Source: Sulfurospirillum sp001602955 (lineage in GTDB: Bacteria; Campylobacterota; Campylobacteria; Campylobacterales; Sulfurospirillaceae). Taken from it: a stretch of 64,000 bases of DNA. The translations under genes were made by a program, and so were the position numbers. The stretch lies in contig LVAC01000011.1 of assembly GCA_001602955.1 (NCBI GenBank), positions 252,811-316,810 on the forward strand. Direction: 5' to 3'. Position 1 is the first letter of the stretch. The number at the start of each line of letters is the position of its first letter. Under the pieces are notes generated by a model. That model saw only the letters and a list, made by a program, of their open reading frames with translations, made no database searches and had not been told where the DNA came from. Of the stretch, positions 17,261-25,679 are shown one piece after another.

Positions 17261-17734
17261 CTAAATAATCGGCTGTTTGCGCTTGGTGTAGTACATCGAA
17301 GGCAGTACCAAACCAAAGGCAATCGCAAATAGAATACTCACCGCGTGCAAGCCGTTTTCGATGAAACGAGAGAGCAAAACATCGGTGACGCCCTCGGTGT
17401 TCATGCGCACAAGGCTGATCATCATCTCATACGCATACGTTCCAGGAATCATCGGGATGATGGAAGCAACCGTGTAAACAGGTCTGGGCATCACATAACG
17501 GCGTGACCAAAACACACCGATAATGCCGATCGTCGTTGCGGCGATAAACGTGGAGAGTTCGATAGAAAGATGCGCGTGCATGAGCACATCGCGAAGTCCG
17601 TACGTCAGCGCACCACCTGCTGCACAAAACGGCAATGCCGAGCGCGGTACGTTAAAAATCATCGCAAATCCCACAGCGGGAATCGCCGCCCACAAGGCGT
17701 TGAGTACAAGTTCCATCCACAGCATCGTTACCAT
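17261..17734 (-). CDS. Threonine/serine exporter, YjjB-like subunit
   Basis: 157-aa membrane protein matching the small YjjB (C-terminal ThrE) half of a split threonine/serine exporter family, with about five helices. Seen are LWAAIPAVGFAMIFNVPRSALPFCAAGGALTYGLRD and PVYTVASIIPMIPGTYAYEMM, the conserved PxIPG loop. The start ATG at 17734 lies inside the upstream gene's final codons (7-base overlap), which couples it to the YjjP-like gene; longer in-frame sequence upstream reads through that gene and is not protein-like. In E. coli YjjP and YjjB together export succinate, so the transported substrate here is uncertain. Confidence 0.85.
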   Translation of the reverse strand: MVTMLWMELVLNALWAAIPAVGFAMIFNVPRSALPFCAAGGALTYGLRDVLMHAHLSIELSTFIAATTIGIIGVFWSRRYVMPRPVYTVASIIPMIPGTYAYEMMISLVRMNTEGVTDVLLSRFIENGLHAVSILFAIAFGLVLPSMYYTKRKQPII

Positions 17735-18459
17735 CCTTGCACCCCCAAAAGTCCCATAGCAAGCATAATGCCCAGTGATGCCATCAAGGTCATCAGCGTC
17801 GCTTGTGCCCAACGTCCCCAGCCCATGCTGATATAACCTTTAAAAGCATCCAACATCGCGTTGATGTAAGGAAAGCCCGGCACTAAAAGAAGCACGCTTG
17901 AAGAGAGCACGATATGCCCCGTGGTGCTCATGCCCTCGTAAAACGCCAGACTGGCGATGAGGGTACAGACAAACGCGGTAAACGCAAAGACGATTAGCAA
18001 CGAATAGTTACGACGCGACAGCTCTCTTCGCACCGCCATACCGACCGATGCCGCCACAAACGTGATGCCAAATCCCGCCCAATCCGCGCCTTGCAAATGG
18101 CTAAACGCCGCACACGCAAGACCGATCATAGGGATCAGCAACCATGCAGGGTACGCATTGGCATGAATGTTTGCCAATGCATATTCGACGCGCATGATGT
18201 CACGTGGATTTTGCTCCGCTTCAATGCAGATCGTAACGACTTGATGCACGATGGACATATTGATCGACTGCTCGTACGCGCGTCTTGTGGTGGTCACGGA
18301 AGAGTCGCCGATCAACGTGGTGAGCACCACTGCCGAGGGGATCAGCGACATCTCAATGGACGTGCACCCCAGTGCCACGCCCAAACGAGACGAGAGCTGT
18401 TCGACCAAACGGCTCTCCGCCCCATACTCCAAAAGCATCGTGGCAACTCTGACAACCAC
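17728..18459 (-). CDS. Threonine/serine exporter, YjjP-like subunit (start uncertain)
   Basis: 243 aa from a GTG, matching YjjP (ThrE N-terminal domain, DUF1212): MLLEYGAESRLVEQLSSRLGVALG at the N-terminus, then about five membrane helices ending VLLLVPGFPYINAMLDAFKGYISMG. Homologues begin 10-15 residues earlier. Here the in-frame codons before the GTG (S-R-E-E-Q-T-R-I-T-A) look like that native N-terminus, but no ATG, GTG or TTG precedes them in frame; an ATG at 18530 is in another frame. Either an unusual start, a small indel or a genuine GTG start must apply. Forms a two-gene transporter with the YjjB-like protein. Confidence 0.8.
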   Translation of the reverse strand: MVVRVATMLLEYGAESRLVEQLSSRLGVALGCTSIEMSLIPSAVVLTTLIGDSSVTTTRRAYEQSINMSIVHQVVTICIEAEQNPRDIMRVEYALANIHANAYPAWLLIPMIGLACAAFSHLQGADWAGFGITFVAASVGMAVRRELSRRNYSLLIVFAFTAFVCTLIASLAFYEGMSTTGHIVLSSSVLLLVPGFPYINAMLDAFKGYISMGWGRWAQATLMTLMASLGIMLAMGLLGVQGW

Positions 18460-18674
18460 GGCGGTAATTCGTGTCTGTTCTTCTCTTGAGATCGTGGGAA
18501 ATCCTTTGTATGTTCTATGGGTAGAATCATAGTTAAAATAGGTTTAAAATGAAAAGAGAACCATCTTTTTGAGGTACACGATCACCTTTTTTACGCTTAC
18601 ATGTCACGTATATCTCTTGGTTTTTCTCTAACCTTCATTTTGCTACAATAACGCATTTAAATCCGGAACGAACG

Positions 18675-20030
18675 ATGAACAAGCTCTGTAAAATAGCCCT
18701 TTTAGCCATTACGTTTTTACATGTCGCAAAACTTTTTATGCCCGTGAGTTTGGAGCTTTTATCGTTTTTTACGGCCGTGTTGTTTGTCTGCGGTTTGGGA
18801 ATGCAAAAAAAAGGATTCTTGCGCATTACGGTGCTTTTTTTCGTTTTGGGAACGACGATCCTCCTTGCATACCGCCTTGCCTTTCCCGTCTGGATGCAAT
18901 CGCTCACGTCCATGACCAACATTATCGCGATTATCGTCGTCATGCAACTCTTTTCCATTCCCATCGAAGCGGGGCGTTACAGCGACACCGTCGAGTATTG
19001 GCTCAAAAAACTGTTTCGCAAAGAGAGTTCGCTTTACTTTTTTGCGATGCTCGTTACCAACCTTTTTTCGAGCTTTTTACTCTTCGGAACCGTTCCCGTC
19101 ATGGTCGCGCTCTTTAACAAAGCCCTTAAAAACAGCGTTTTAGACTATCAACGTTTTTTTGCGACCGCGATTATGCGCGGTTATGCGCTCGTGCTTTTTT
19201 GGGCACCCGGAGCCGTCATTATCTTGCTGGTCATGCAAGTGACGCACGTGTCGTGGTCGGAACTTTTCGTACCGGGCTTTTTATTAAGCACGATCGGACT
19301 CATCACGTCGTACCTTTTGGAGCATACGTTGCGTTTCAACCGCCCCGTCCTTTCAGAGCCGTTTGAAGCCTCCGCAAACCTTGCGCGCAATGCCCCGAGA
19401 CAAACGGCGCATATCGTACTAGTCGTCGTTTCGCTTTTACTTTGCATCGCCCTTTTGGAGTCTTTTTCCATCGGCACGGCGACGGGAAGAATTTTACTTG
19501 CGGGTTTTATGATCTCCGTCGTTTGGATCGTTTCGTTTGCGAAGCATCCCAAGCTTGTTACGATCTTGAAAACGTATGCGCAAAGCGGCATCACGCAAGC
19601 AACCGACTTTGCGGTCTTTTTTATCGCGGTGGGATTGTTTGCGGGAGCGATCGATCATAGCGGTATTTTGATGCACGTTCAACCCCTCTTGCAAGAGAGC
19701 ATCAACCGCATGGGCATTTTTTCCATCGTCGTCATACCGCTTTTATTTATCGTTATTGCGATCTTCGGTATTCATCCGCTTGTCCTTGCGGTGATGTTCG
19801 GCAAGATTTTGCTTTCCCTCTCGTTGCCGCTCTCTTCCGTTTCGGTGGCACTTCTTTTGATCTTAGCGGCGGCGATCTCGTTTATCGTTTCGCCGTTTGC
19901 CGGTATGTCGCTGATGACCGCCAAGTTTTTAAACGTCACGCCGCTTGACGTTTCACTGCGATGGAACCTGCTCTTTTGCACGCTTTTTTTGGCGGAAGGG
20001 ATTTTATTTGCTTACATGTGGTCTTTCTAA
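18675..20030 (+). CDS. Unassigned polytopic membrane protein, permease-like
   Basis: 451 aa with about twelve hydrophobic helices. The N-terminal helix starts right away (MNKLCKIALLAITFLHV). Basic stretches alternate with helices, and two segments rich in Gly/Pro/Ser recur: TNLFSSFLLFGTVPVMVALFNKALK in the first half and FIVSPFAGMSLMTAKFLNVTPLDVSLRW near the C-terminus, reminiscent of the two re-entrant loops of ion-coupled anion/dicarboxylate permeases. This similarity is only in style, so no family is assigned. GGAACG precedes the ATG and TACAAT at 18643-18648 could be the -10 box. The stop overlaps the convergent amidotransferase gene by 4 bases. Confidence 0.75.
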   Translation: MNKLCKIALLAITFLHVAKLFMPVSLELLSFFTAVLFVCGLGMQKKGFLRITVLFFVLGTTILLAYRLAFPVWMQSLTSMTNIIAIIVVMQLFSIPIEAGRYSDTVEYWLKKLFRKESSLYFFAMLVTNLFSSFLLFGTVPVMVALFNKALKNSVLDYQRFFATAIMRGYALVLFWAPGAVIILLVMQVTHVSWSELFVPGFLLSTIGLITSYLLEHTLRFNRPVLSEPFEASANLARNAPRQTAHIVLVVVSLLLCIALLESFSIGTATGRILLAGFMISVVWIVSFAKHPKLVTILKTYAQSGITQATDFAVFFIAVGLFAGAIDHSGILMHVQPLLQESINRMGIFSIVVIPLLFIVIAIFGIHPLVLAVMFGKILLSLSLPLSSVSVALLLILAAAISFIVSPFAGMSLMTAKFLNVTPLDVSLRWNLLFCTLFLAEGILFAYMWSF

Positions 20031-20734
20031 AGCGTTTTTGAATTGACATGTAAGAATTCTAAAAGCGTGCGCATCAACGCTTCGGTGCGTTGCGTACGCT
20101 CCTCAATCCGTAAAAACATCGCCTCTTCGTTTTGCACGTATCGCGAAGGGAGAAGTTCGTCACGGCAGTTTTCGACGATGGAGGCTATCGTCTTTTCGGT
20201 CATTTCCAGATGAAACTGCAAGCCTATCGTACTCTTTCCGATTTGAAAAGCCTGATGTGCGCACGCTTCGCTCTTTGCAAGCCAAAAGGCATCGCGGGGA
20301 AGGTCAAACGTTTCGCCGTGCCAATGAAACACCTCAAGAGAGTGAGCAAAGGCAAAGACTCTCTCTTGGGTATCGCACCGAGCGGGTACGATCGGAAACC
20401 AACCGATCTCTTTTTCGCGGTTAGGATACACCGCACTGCCTAACGCACTCGCGATCAACTGCGCTCCCAAACAAATGTCCAAAACAGGTTTGCAAGACGC
20501 GATCATCGAACGTATCCATGCTTTTTCTTCCGCAAGCCAAGGGTACGCCGCTTCGTCGTTGACGCTCATAGGTCCGCCCATGACGATCAAAAAATCGATC
20601 TCTTCGAGTTTCGGAAAAGAGGCGTTTTGTTCGTAAAAACGCGTGTATGTTATCTGATACCCTTGCGCGTCAAGCCACGGCTCGATCGTTCCTAAACCCT
20701 CAAAGCTTACATGTAAAAATGCATGTGCTCGCAT
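20027..20734 (-). CDS. Class I glutamine amidotransferase-like protein
   Basis: 235-aa cytoplasmic protein of the class I glutamine amidotransferase fold (GuaA-N/YfeJ-like). The nucleophile elbow is DICLGAQLIASALG, the second catalytic region is GLQFHLEMTEK with His and Glu, and the oxyanion segment is VMGGPMSVND. Stand-alone members often act on gamma-glutamyl compounds or supply ammonia; the specific reaction is not predictable. The ATG at 20734 (MRAHAF) has AAGGAG 5 bases upstream; 18 in-frame codons further upstream lack this. It lies next to the peptide-ligation cluster but on the opposite strand, so a functional link is only possible. Confidence 0.83.
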   Translation of the reverse strand: MRAHAFLHVSFEGLGTIEPWLDAQGYQITYTRFYEQNASFPKLEEIDFLIVMGGPMSVNDEAAYPWLAEEKAWIRSMIASCKPVLDICLGAQLIASALGSAVYPNREKEIGWFPIVPARCDTQERVFAFAHSLEVFHWHGETFDLPRDAFWLAKSEACAHQAFQIGKSTIGLQFHLEMTEKTIASIVENCRDELLPSRYVQNEEAMFLRIEERTQRTEALMRTLLEFLHVNSKTL

Positions 20735-20939
20735 ACGACTCCTTTTTAAAGCCTTCTCAAAGTGTTTCAAATCCTTTGGAAATAGCATAGCATAAAAAAC
20801 CCCTCGCTTCGCCTTTTTTCCCGATACGACACGTTGTTTAAAAAATAACCAAAAAATTACGTTTTTATTCGCTTCCTCTGCTTATTTTTGTGCTAAACTG
20901 CTTGCATCACATTGACGTGAAAGGGCAAAGGTAACGGTC

Positions 20940-22313
20940 ATGACAGAGTCACACGCTCCCCTCTACGATGCTTTTAAAAGCGTCTTAAATACCATCGATA
21001 CACAACGCGTCCAAGAGTTACTCGCCTACATGAACACCGAGGCGATCAATTTCAATCTCTTTAAGAACAATGCCTTTATCGAACGTAAATTTCCTTTCGA
21101 TATTATCCCTCGCATCGTTTCCCACCAAGAGTTCACGTACCTTGAACGAGGCATTCAACAGCGCATCTACGCCCTCAACCTCTTTTTAGAAGACATTTAC
21201 GGTGCACAAAAAATCCTTAAAGACGGCATTATTCCCAGCGAATTCGTCTTCTCGTCCAAGGCGTATCTGCCCGCATTTGCGAATACACCCGTATCAAAGA
21301 ATATTCGCGTGCATATCAGCGGAATCGACTTGGTCAAAAACAGCGTCGGCGACGGTTGGGTCGTTTTGGAGGACAATCTACGCGTCCCAAGCGGCGTGAG
21401 TTATCCGCTTTCGTTGCGTATTTTGACGCGCAAAGTTTTTCCCGAATTTTTTGAAAAGCTTCCTATTCAAAGCGTGCACGATTATCCCAAGCGTCTTGAA
21501 GCGGCGATGGACTACGTCAATACGGGAGGCATTAACGTCATCCTTACTCCCGGACGGTACAATTCGGCGTTTTACGAACACTCGTACCTTGCCAAACAAA
21601 GCGGTACGGTTTTAGCGACGGGAGACGACCTCTTCGTCGAAAAAGACAAAGTCTACCTTAAAACCTATCTCGGCAAAAAAGCGCGCGTCGGTGCGATTTA
21701 CCGTCGTCTCGACGACGATGCACTCGATCCGGTAGAATTCAATGCCGACTCGCTTATCGGCGTACCGAACATCACCCAAGCCTATCGCGCCGGCAATATC
21801 GCGCTTATGAACAGCATCGGAAACGGCATCGCCGACGACAAAGGGATTTATTATTTTGTACCGGCGATGATTCGTTACTACATGAACGAAGAGCCGATCT
21901 TACAAAATGCACCGACGTATTTAGCGTTTTTTGAAAAAGATCGCAATCACATCTTACAAAACCTACGCACGCTCGTTATTAAAGACGTTGCCGAAGCGGG
22001 CGGATACGGCGTCGTTTTCGGCTCCAAACTCTCCAAAAACGAGCGCGAAGCCCTCAAAGACGCTATTATCAAAGAACCCAGACGTTTTATCGCCCAAGAA
22101 GTGATCGAATTTTACGACATCGAGTGCTTAACAAACGAAGGAACGTTAAGCCCGAGAAAAGCCGATCTTCGAATGTTTTCGATCTTTAGCGACGATATTT
22201 TCATCTGGCCGTGCGGCTTGACGCGTTACGCGATGGATCCGAGCAGTTACATCGTCAACTCTTCCCAAGGCGGAGGATTTAAAGATACGTGGGTTTTAAA
22301 GGAGAGCAAATGA
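20940..22313 (+). CDS. Circularly permuted ATP-grasp family protein (cluster 1)
   Basis: 457-aa protein of the circularly permuted ATP-grasp type (COG2308-like), a predicted ATP-dependent carboxylate-amine ligase. Recognised are FDIIPRIVSHQEFTYLERGIQQRIYALNLFLEDIYG, the core ISGIDLVKNSVGDGWVVLEDNLRVPSGVSYPL (about residues 123-154), a nucleotide-binding segment GGYGVVFGSKLSKNE and RRFIAQEVI with the C-terminal DLRMFSIFSDD. Key acidic residues (EDN) are present, so the protein may be active. First gene of a five-gene operon with ATGA or short overlaps throughout; AAAGG precedes the ATG and TAAACT about 45 bases upstream may be the -10 box. Substrate unknown. Confidence 0.88.
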   Translation: MTESHAPLYDAFKSVLNTIDTQRVQELLAYMNTEAINFNLFKNNAFIERKFPFDIIPRIVSHQEFTYLERGIQQRIYALNLFLEDIYGAQKILKDGIIPSEFVFSSKAYLPAFANTPVSKNIRVHISGIDLVKNSVGDGWVVLEDNLRVPSGVSYPLSLRILTRKVFPEFFEKLPIQSVHDYPKRLEAAMDYVNTGGINVILTPGRYNSAFYEHSYLAKQSGTVLATGDDLFVEKDKVYLKTYLGKKARVGAIYRRLDDDALDPVEFNADSLIGVPNITQAYRAGNIALMNSIGNGIADDKGIYYFVPAMIRYYMNEEPILQNAPTYLAFFEKDRNHILQNLRTLVIKDVAEAGGYGVVFGSKLSKNEREALKDAIIKEPRRFIAQEVIEFYDIECLTNEGTLSPRKADLRMFSIFSDDIFIWPCGLTRYAMDPSSYIVNSSQGGGFKDTWVLKESK

Positions 22314-22972
22314 TCCTCATTTCACCGCAAACCGCCGAAAGCCTCTACTGGATGGGGCGATACATCCAACGCTCCGAAAGTATGACGCGCCTTATTATTG
22401 CGCTGTTCGATAAAATTATCGACGAAAACTTTAACGAAGCCAAAGAACTGTACGAAAAATTGGGTATCGCGCTTCATTACACCTCTTCGCAGGCCTTTTT
22501 ACGCAAAAGCGTTTTTGAGCTTGATTTTATCAGTTTGCTCTACGTCATCAATACCGCGCGTGAAAATGCGATCTTGACGCGTTCGCACCTGCCCAATCGT
22601 ATGTTTAGCCGTATTAACGCATTGTATTTAAAATACCAAGCCGCCAAAGAAGAGCCTACGGTCTCGATTTATTGGCTCGAATCGACGCTTCAAGAACTCG
22701 ATGCGATCTGGGGCAATTTGGAACTCTCTTTAGTAGAATCCAAAGAAGCACCGCTCATAGAACTCGGAAAAGTCGTCGAACGTATGGATCTGAGTATTCG
22801 TCTGTTCGATAGTATCGAAGCGGCCGTTTGGGATACAGAAAAGCTTAATGTCATTGCCGATAAAATACGCCCCGATCACAAAAAAATTCTTTTATCCAGT
22901 AGCAAAAAAGCAAAAGCTTTAGCTACGATCAATTCGGTATTTGGAGCTTTAATCACATCTCATGAAAGTTAA
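22310..22972 (+). CDS. Alpha-E domain protein (cluster 1)
   Basis: 220-aa all-helical alpha-E domain protein (COG2307-like), regular partner of circularly permuted ATP-grasp proteins. The N-terminal signature is ISPQTAESLYWMGRYIQRSESMTRLI, followed by INTARENAILTRSHLPNRMFSRIN. The ATG at 22310 overlaps the preceding stop as ATGA and has AAGGAGAG upstream; the seven codons before it are not used. The biochemical role is not established; the conserved Arg and Glu residues of the helices suggest partnership in the ligation step. In cluster 2 the same domain is fused to the ATP-grasp part, which supports a physical interaction here. Confidence 0.88.
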   Translation: MILISPQTAESLYWMGRYIQRSESMTRLIIALFDKIIDENFNEAKELYEKLGIALHYTSSQAFLRKSVFELDFISLLYVINTARENAILTRSHLPNRMFSRINALYLKYQAAKEEPTVSIYWLESTLQELDAIWGNLELSLVESKEAPLIELGKVVERMDLSIRLFDSIEAAVWDTEKLNVIADKIRPDHKKILLSSSKKAKALATINSVFGALITSHES

Positions 22973-23735
22973 TTTTTCGTATGATTTTACCCTCACGTTT
23001 CCAGAATCCGTGAGAGACCATCGCTACTGTTTGCGTATCGTTCCTTACGAAAACGCTATACAAACCTGTTCTAACCTTGACATACGCGTTAATGCGAATG
23101 CGGCGTTCGAACAAGGAACCGACGGTTTTGCCAACCGTTTCGTGTACGGAACCATCGCAAAACCGCACAAGAGTTTAAGCGCGCACATCGAAGGCGAACT
23201 CGAGCTTTTACCCTACGTCTATTGCGACGAAGAGCCTCCCGCTCTTTACAACGCGCCCTCGCCGCTTGTGAACTTTTGCGCGCTGATGCAGGCGTTTTTG
23301 GACGAAACGACGCTTCCGGTGAGCACTTTTCGCAAGGCTTTCATGCTCACGCAAAAAATACGCGATAGCTTTACGCTGATCGAAAGTACCAAAGCGGAAG
23401 GATTGGAGAGCTTTTTACTCTACAAAGAGGGGCTTCAAAACGATTTTAGCCATCTTTTGATTGCCTTATTGCGACATGTCAACATTCCCGCTCGTCTGTG
23501 CCACGGTTTTATCGAAGGCGAAAATAAAACGCATACGTGGGTCGAAGCATGGATGGACGGCGATTGGCGCGGATTCGATCCGACCAAAGGCATCGTCATT
23601 CACGACGAACCTTACGTAAAATTAGCACACGGACGCGATTTTTCCGATTGTGCGATTTACAAAGGCAGTTACATCGGCAAACGTCAACACATTTTAAAAA
23701 TTACGGGACAAATCGGAAGGGAAGAACAACAATGA
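22962..23735 (+). CDS. Transglutaminase-like protein lacking the catalytic Cys (cluster 1)
   Basis: 257 aa, overlapping the alpha-E gene by 11 bases. The C-terminal half has the transglutaminase/papain-like core: GLQNDFSHLLIALLRHVNIPARLCHGFIEG followed by THTWVEAWMDGDWRGFDPTKG. Gap-free comparison with the cluster 2 homologue (GVCQDFAQFAIAALRSLGLSARYVSGYIE) puts Gln159 at the nucleophilic Cys, while the His (191) and Asp (206) are kept. The protein is thus probably catalytically dead as a protease/acyltransferase and may bind peptide substrate or act as scaffold. Cys180 is near but not at the nucleophile position. The N-terminal half (about 1-130) is a beta-rich domain. Confidence 0.85.
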   Translation: MKVNFSYDFTLTFPESVRDHRYCLRIVPYENAIQTCSNLDIRVNANAAFEQGTDGFANRFVYGTIAKPHKSLSAHIEGELELLPYVYCDEEPPALYNAPSPLVNFCALMQAFLDETTLPVSTFRKAFMLTQKIRDSFTLIESTKAEGLESFLLYKEGLQNDFSHLLIALLRHVNIPARLCHGFIEGENKTHTWVEAWMDGDWRGFDPTKGIVIHDEPYVKLAHGRDFSDCAIYKGSYIGKRQHILKITGQIGREEQQ

Positions 23736-24685
23736 TCGAAGAAGTTTTCAGCGTTCAACTTCCCGTCAACGAGACGCTTTCGCTCAAACGCAACCGCTTT
23801 GCGCCGAGCGATATTACGAAAGCGACCAAGCGCATTTCGATCGTTACGGGCATTCACGGCGACGAGATCGAAGGGCAATACGTCTGCTACTTGCTTGCCA
23901 AATGGCTCAACGCCAACCCTGAGGCGATTAAAGGCATCGTCGATATTTATCCCGCCATGAATCCGATGGGCATCGATAGCATTACGCGCGGGTTTCCGTT
24001 CTACGACGTCGATCTGAACCGTACGTTTCCGGGAAGCACGTCCGATTTTTTACCCGCACAAGTCTCCAATGCCATCGTCGATACGATCAAAGGAAGCGAT
24101 TACGCCATCGATATTCACGCAAGCAATATCTTTTTACGCGAACTACCCCAAGTGCGCATCAGCCGCGCTAATGCCGACGAGTTGGTTCCTCTAGCGGAAA
24201 AACTCGGTATCGATTTTATTTGGGTGCACGATGCGGTAACGGTTTTGGAGTCGACCTTTTCGCATGCGATGAACACGCTCGGTACGCGAACCTTGGTCGT
24301 GGAAATGGGTGTCGGAATGCGTATTACCAAAGAGTACGGACAAAACCTCACGCGCGGTCTTTTGAACCTGATGGCACATGTAGGCATTATCGATAAGCCG
24401 ATTTTACCGCCGATGACGCTTGCGGTTTCAACGCTCAATTCCGAAGTCTTTTTTATCAACGCCTCCAAAGCGGGCGTTTTTATTCCTATTTTAGAGCATA
24501 ACGTCAGCGTACTGCGCGGCGAAAAACTCGGGGAAATCATCGATCCGCTTTTGGGCGTCGTCCAAGAGACGATCATCAGCCCGTGCAACGGACTTTTATT
24601 TACGATTCGCGAATACCCCGTCGTTTACGAAGGCTCTTTGATTGCTCGCATACTAGAAGACCCCAAAGAGGAAGCAAGCGTATGA
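23732..24685 (+). CDS. AstE/AspA-family zinc deacylase (M14-like), cluster 1
   Basis: 317-aa member of the succinylglutamate desuccinylase/aspartoacylase family, M14-like zinc hydrolases that cleave amide bonds at the N-terminus of amino acids or peptides. Zinc ligands are apparent: GIHGDEIEG (His42, Glu45) and the DIHAS His near residue 130, with a probable catalytic Glu in TLVVEMGVGMR. The C-terminal beta domain ends with EEASV. The start ATG at 23732 overlaps the preceding TGA (ATGA); a longer in-frame extension only shadows the upstream gene. In this operon it could trim or reverse the product of the ATP-grasp ligase; that is an inference. Confidence 0.88.
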   Translation: MIEEVFSVQLPVNETLSLKRNRFAPSDITKATKRISIVTGIHGDEIEGQYVCYLLAKWLNANPEAIKGIVDIYPAMNPMGIDSITRGFPFYDVDLNRTFPGSTSDFLPAQVSNAIVDTIKGSDYAIDIHASNIFLRELPQVRISRANADELVPLAEKLGIDFIWVHDAVTVLESTFSHAMNTLGTRTLVVEMGVGMRITKEYGQNLTRGLLNLMAHVGIIDKPILPPMTLAVSTLNSEVFFINASKAGVFIPILEHNVSVLRGEKLGEIIDPLLGVVQETIISPCNGLLFTIREYPVVYEGSLIARILEDPKEEASV

Positions 24686-25638
24686 GAGAAGAAGTTTTAT
24701 TTGAAATCAGCTCTTTGAGCCGCAATCCGCTTAAAATCAAAGGGTATCGCTTTGGACGAGAAGGTACGACGCCTAGTTGCGTGATCGTAGGACCGATGAT
24801 GGGAAACGCGATCGATCAACTGTGGATCGCCTCTCAAGTCGTACGCTTTTTGCGCCAACAAGAACTGGCAAACGCCGCATTTATCAAAGGCGAAATTCTC
24901 GTCGTTCCTACGGTCAATCCCTATTCCTTCAATATGGGCAAAAGCTTCTGGCCGCTCGATAACACCGACATCGACGTGATGTTTCCGGGTTACGACAAAG
25001 GCGAGACGACCCAACGCATCGCCGCACGACTGTTTGAAAAAACCAACAACTACGACTACGCGATTTTACTCGAAGCTAGAAAAGATCACGTCGAGTGTAT
25101 CCCTTACGTCAAAGTGTTGCAAACGGGTCGCGAAAACATCGATCATGCCAGAGCGTTCGGGCTGGATTTTATTCATCTCAAAGAGCCGAGCCCTAGCGAT
25201 ACGGTTTCGCTGAACTACAACTGGCAAATCTGGAACGCGCAATCGTTTTCGCTCGTCTCGGGTAAAAAAGGCGTATTACAAAAAAACGAAGCCAATAAAG
25301 TGATCGATGCGATCATTCGGTTTCTTTCGCAAAAAGGGCTGATCGATTATGCGACGTTTGCGGCATCAAGCGGCAACATCATCACGCAAAACGACATTGA
25401 AGCGATTAAAAGCACCGCCGCGGGACTTTTCGACGCGCTGGTTCCGATCGGCGAATGCGTCGTTCACGGTCAACCATTAGGTCGTATTTTCAATGCGCTG
25501 GAGGGAACGTTGATGCAGACAATTATCTCTCCGTGCGACGGCATCGTTTCGTGTCGCTACGACTATTCGATGATTTTTCAAAATGCGATCGCGTACCGTA
25601 TTATCAAAGCGGAAGCGGCACTAAATCGTTACATGTAA
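24682..25638 (+). CDS. AstE/AspA-family paralogue without zinc ligands (cluster 1)
   Basis: 318-aa paralogue of the preceding protein, ATGA-coupled to it. The fold is recognisable (SSLSRNPLKIKGYRFG at the N-terminus; TVNPYSFNMGKSFWPLDNTDIDVMFPGYDKG; C-terminal ISPCDGIVSC matching ISPCNGLLF in the active copy). The zinc motif HGDEIE is replaced by MGNAID, and the third ligand in DIHAS by LLEAR. It is therefore predicted to be a pseudoenzyme, perhaps forming a heterodimer with the active paralogue or binding substrate. Ends the operon; a weak hairpin follows. Confidence in the family is good, in the loss of activity fairly good. Confidence 0.83.
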   Translation: MREEVLFEISSLSRNPLKIKGYRFGREGTTPSCVIVGPMMGNAIDQLWIASQVVRFLRQQELANAAFIKGEILVVPTVNPYSFNMGKSFWPLDNTDIDVMFPGYDKGETTQRIAARLFEKTNNYDYAILLEARKDHVECIPYVKVLQTGRENIDHARAFGLDFIHLKEPSPSDTVSLNYNWQIWNAQSFSLVSGKKGVLQKNEANKVIDAIIRFLSQKGLIDYATFAASSGNIITQNDIEAIKSTAAGLFDALVPIGECVVHGQPLGRIFNALEGTLMQTIISPCDGIVSCRYDYSMIFQNAIAYRIIKAEAALNRYM

Positions 25639-25647
25639 GAAAGCAGA

Positions 25648-25669
25648 GGAGCAAAGAAGTCTTTGCCCC
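25648..25669. terminator. Hairpin between cluster 1 and the convergent chemoreceptor
   Basis: Arms GGAGCAAAGA and TCTTTGCCCC around AG, one mismatch, between stops at 25638 and 25680. No T-run follows on the plus strand; a weak bidirectional terminator at best. Confidence 0.4.
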
Positions 25670-25679
25670 TAAACGCAGA

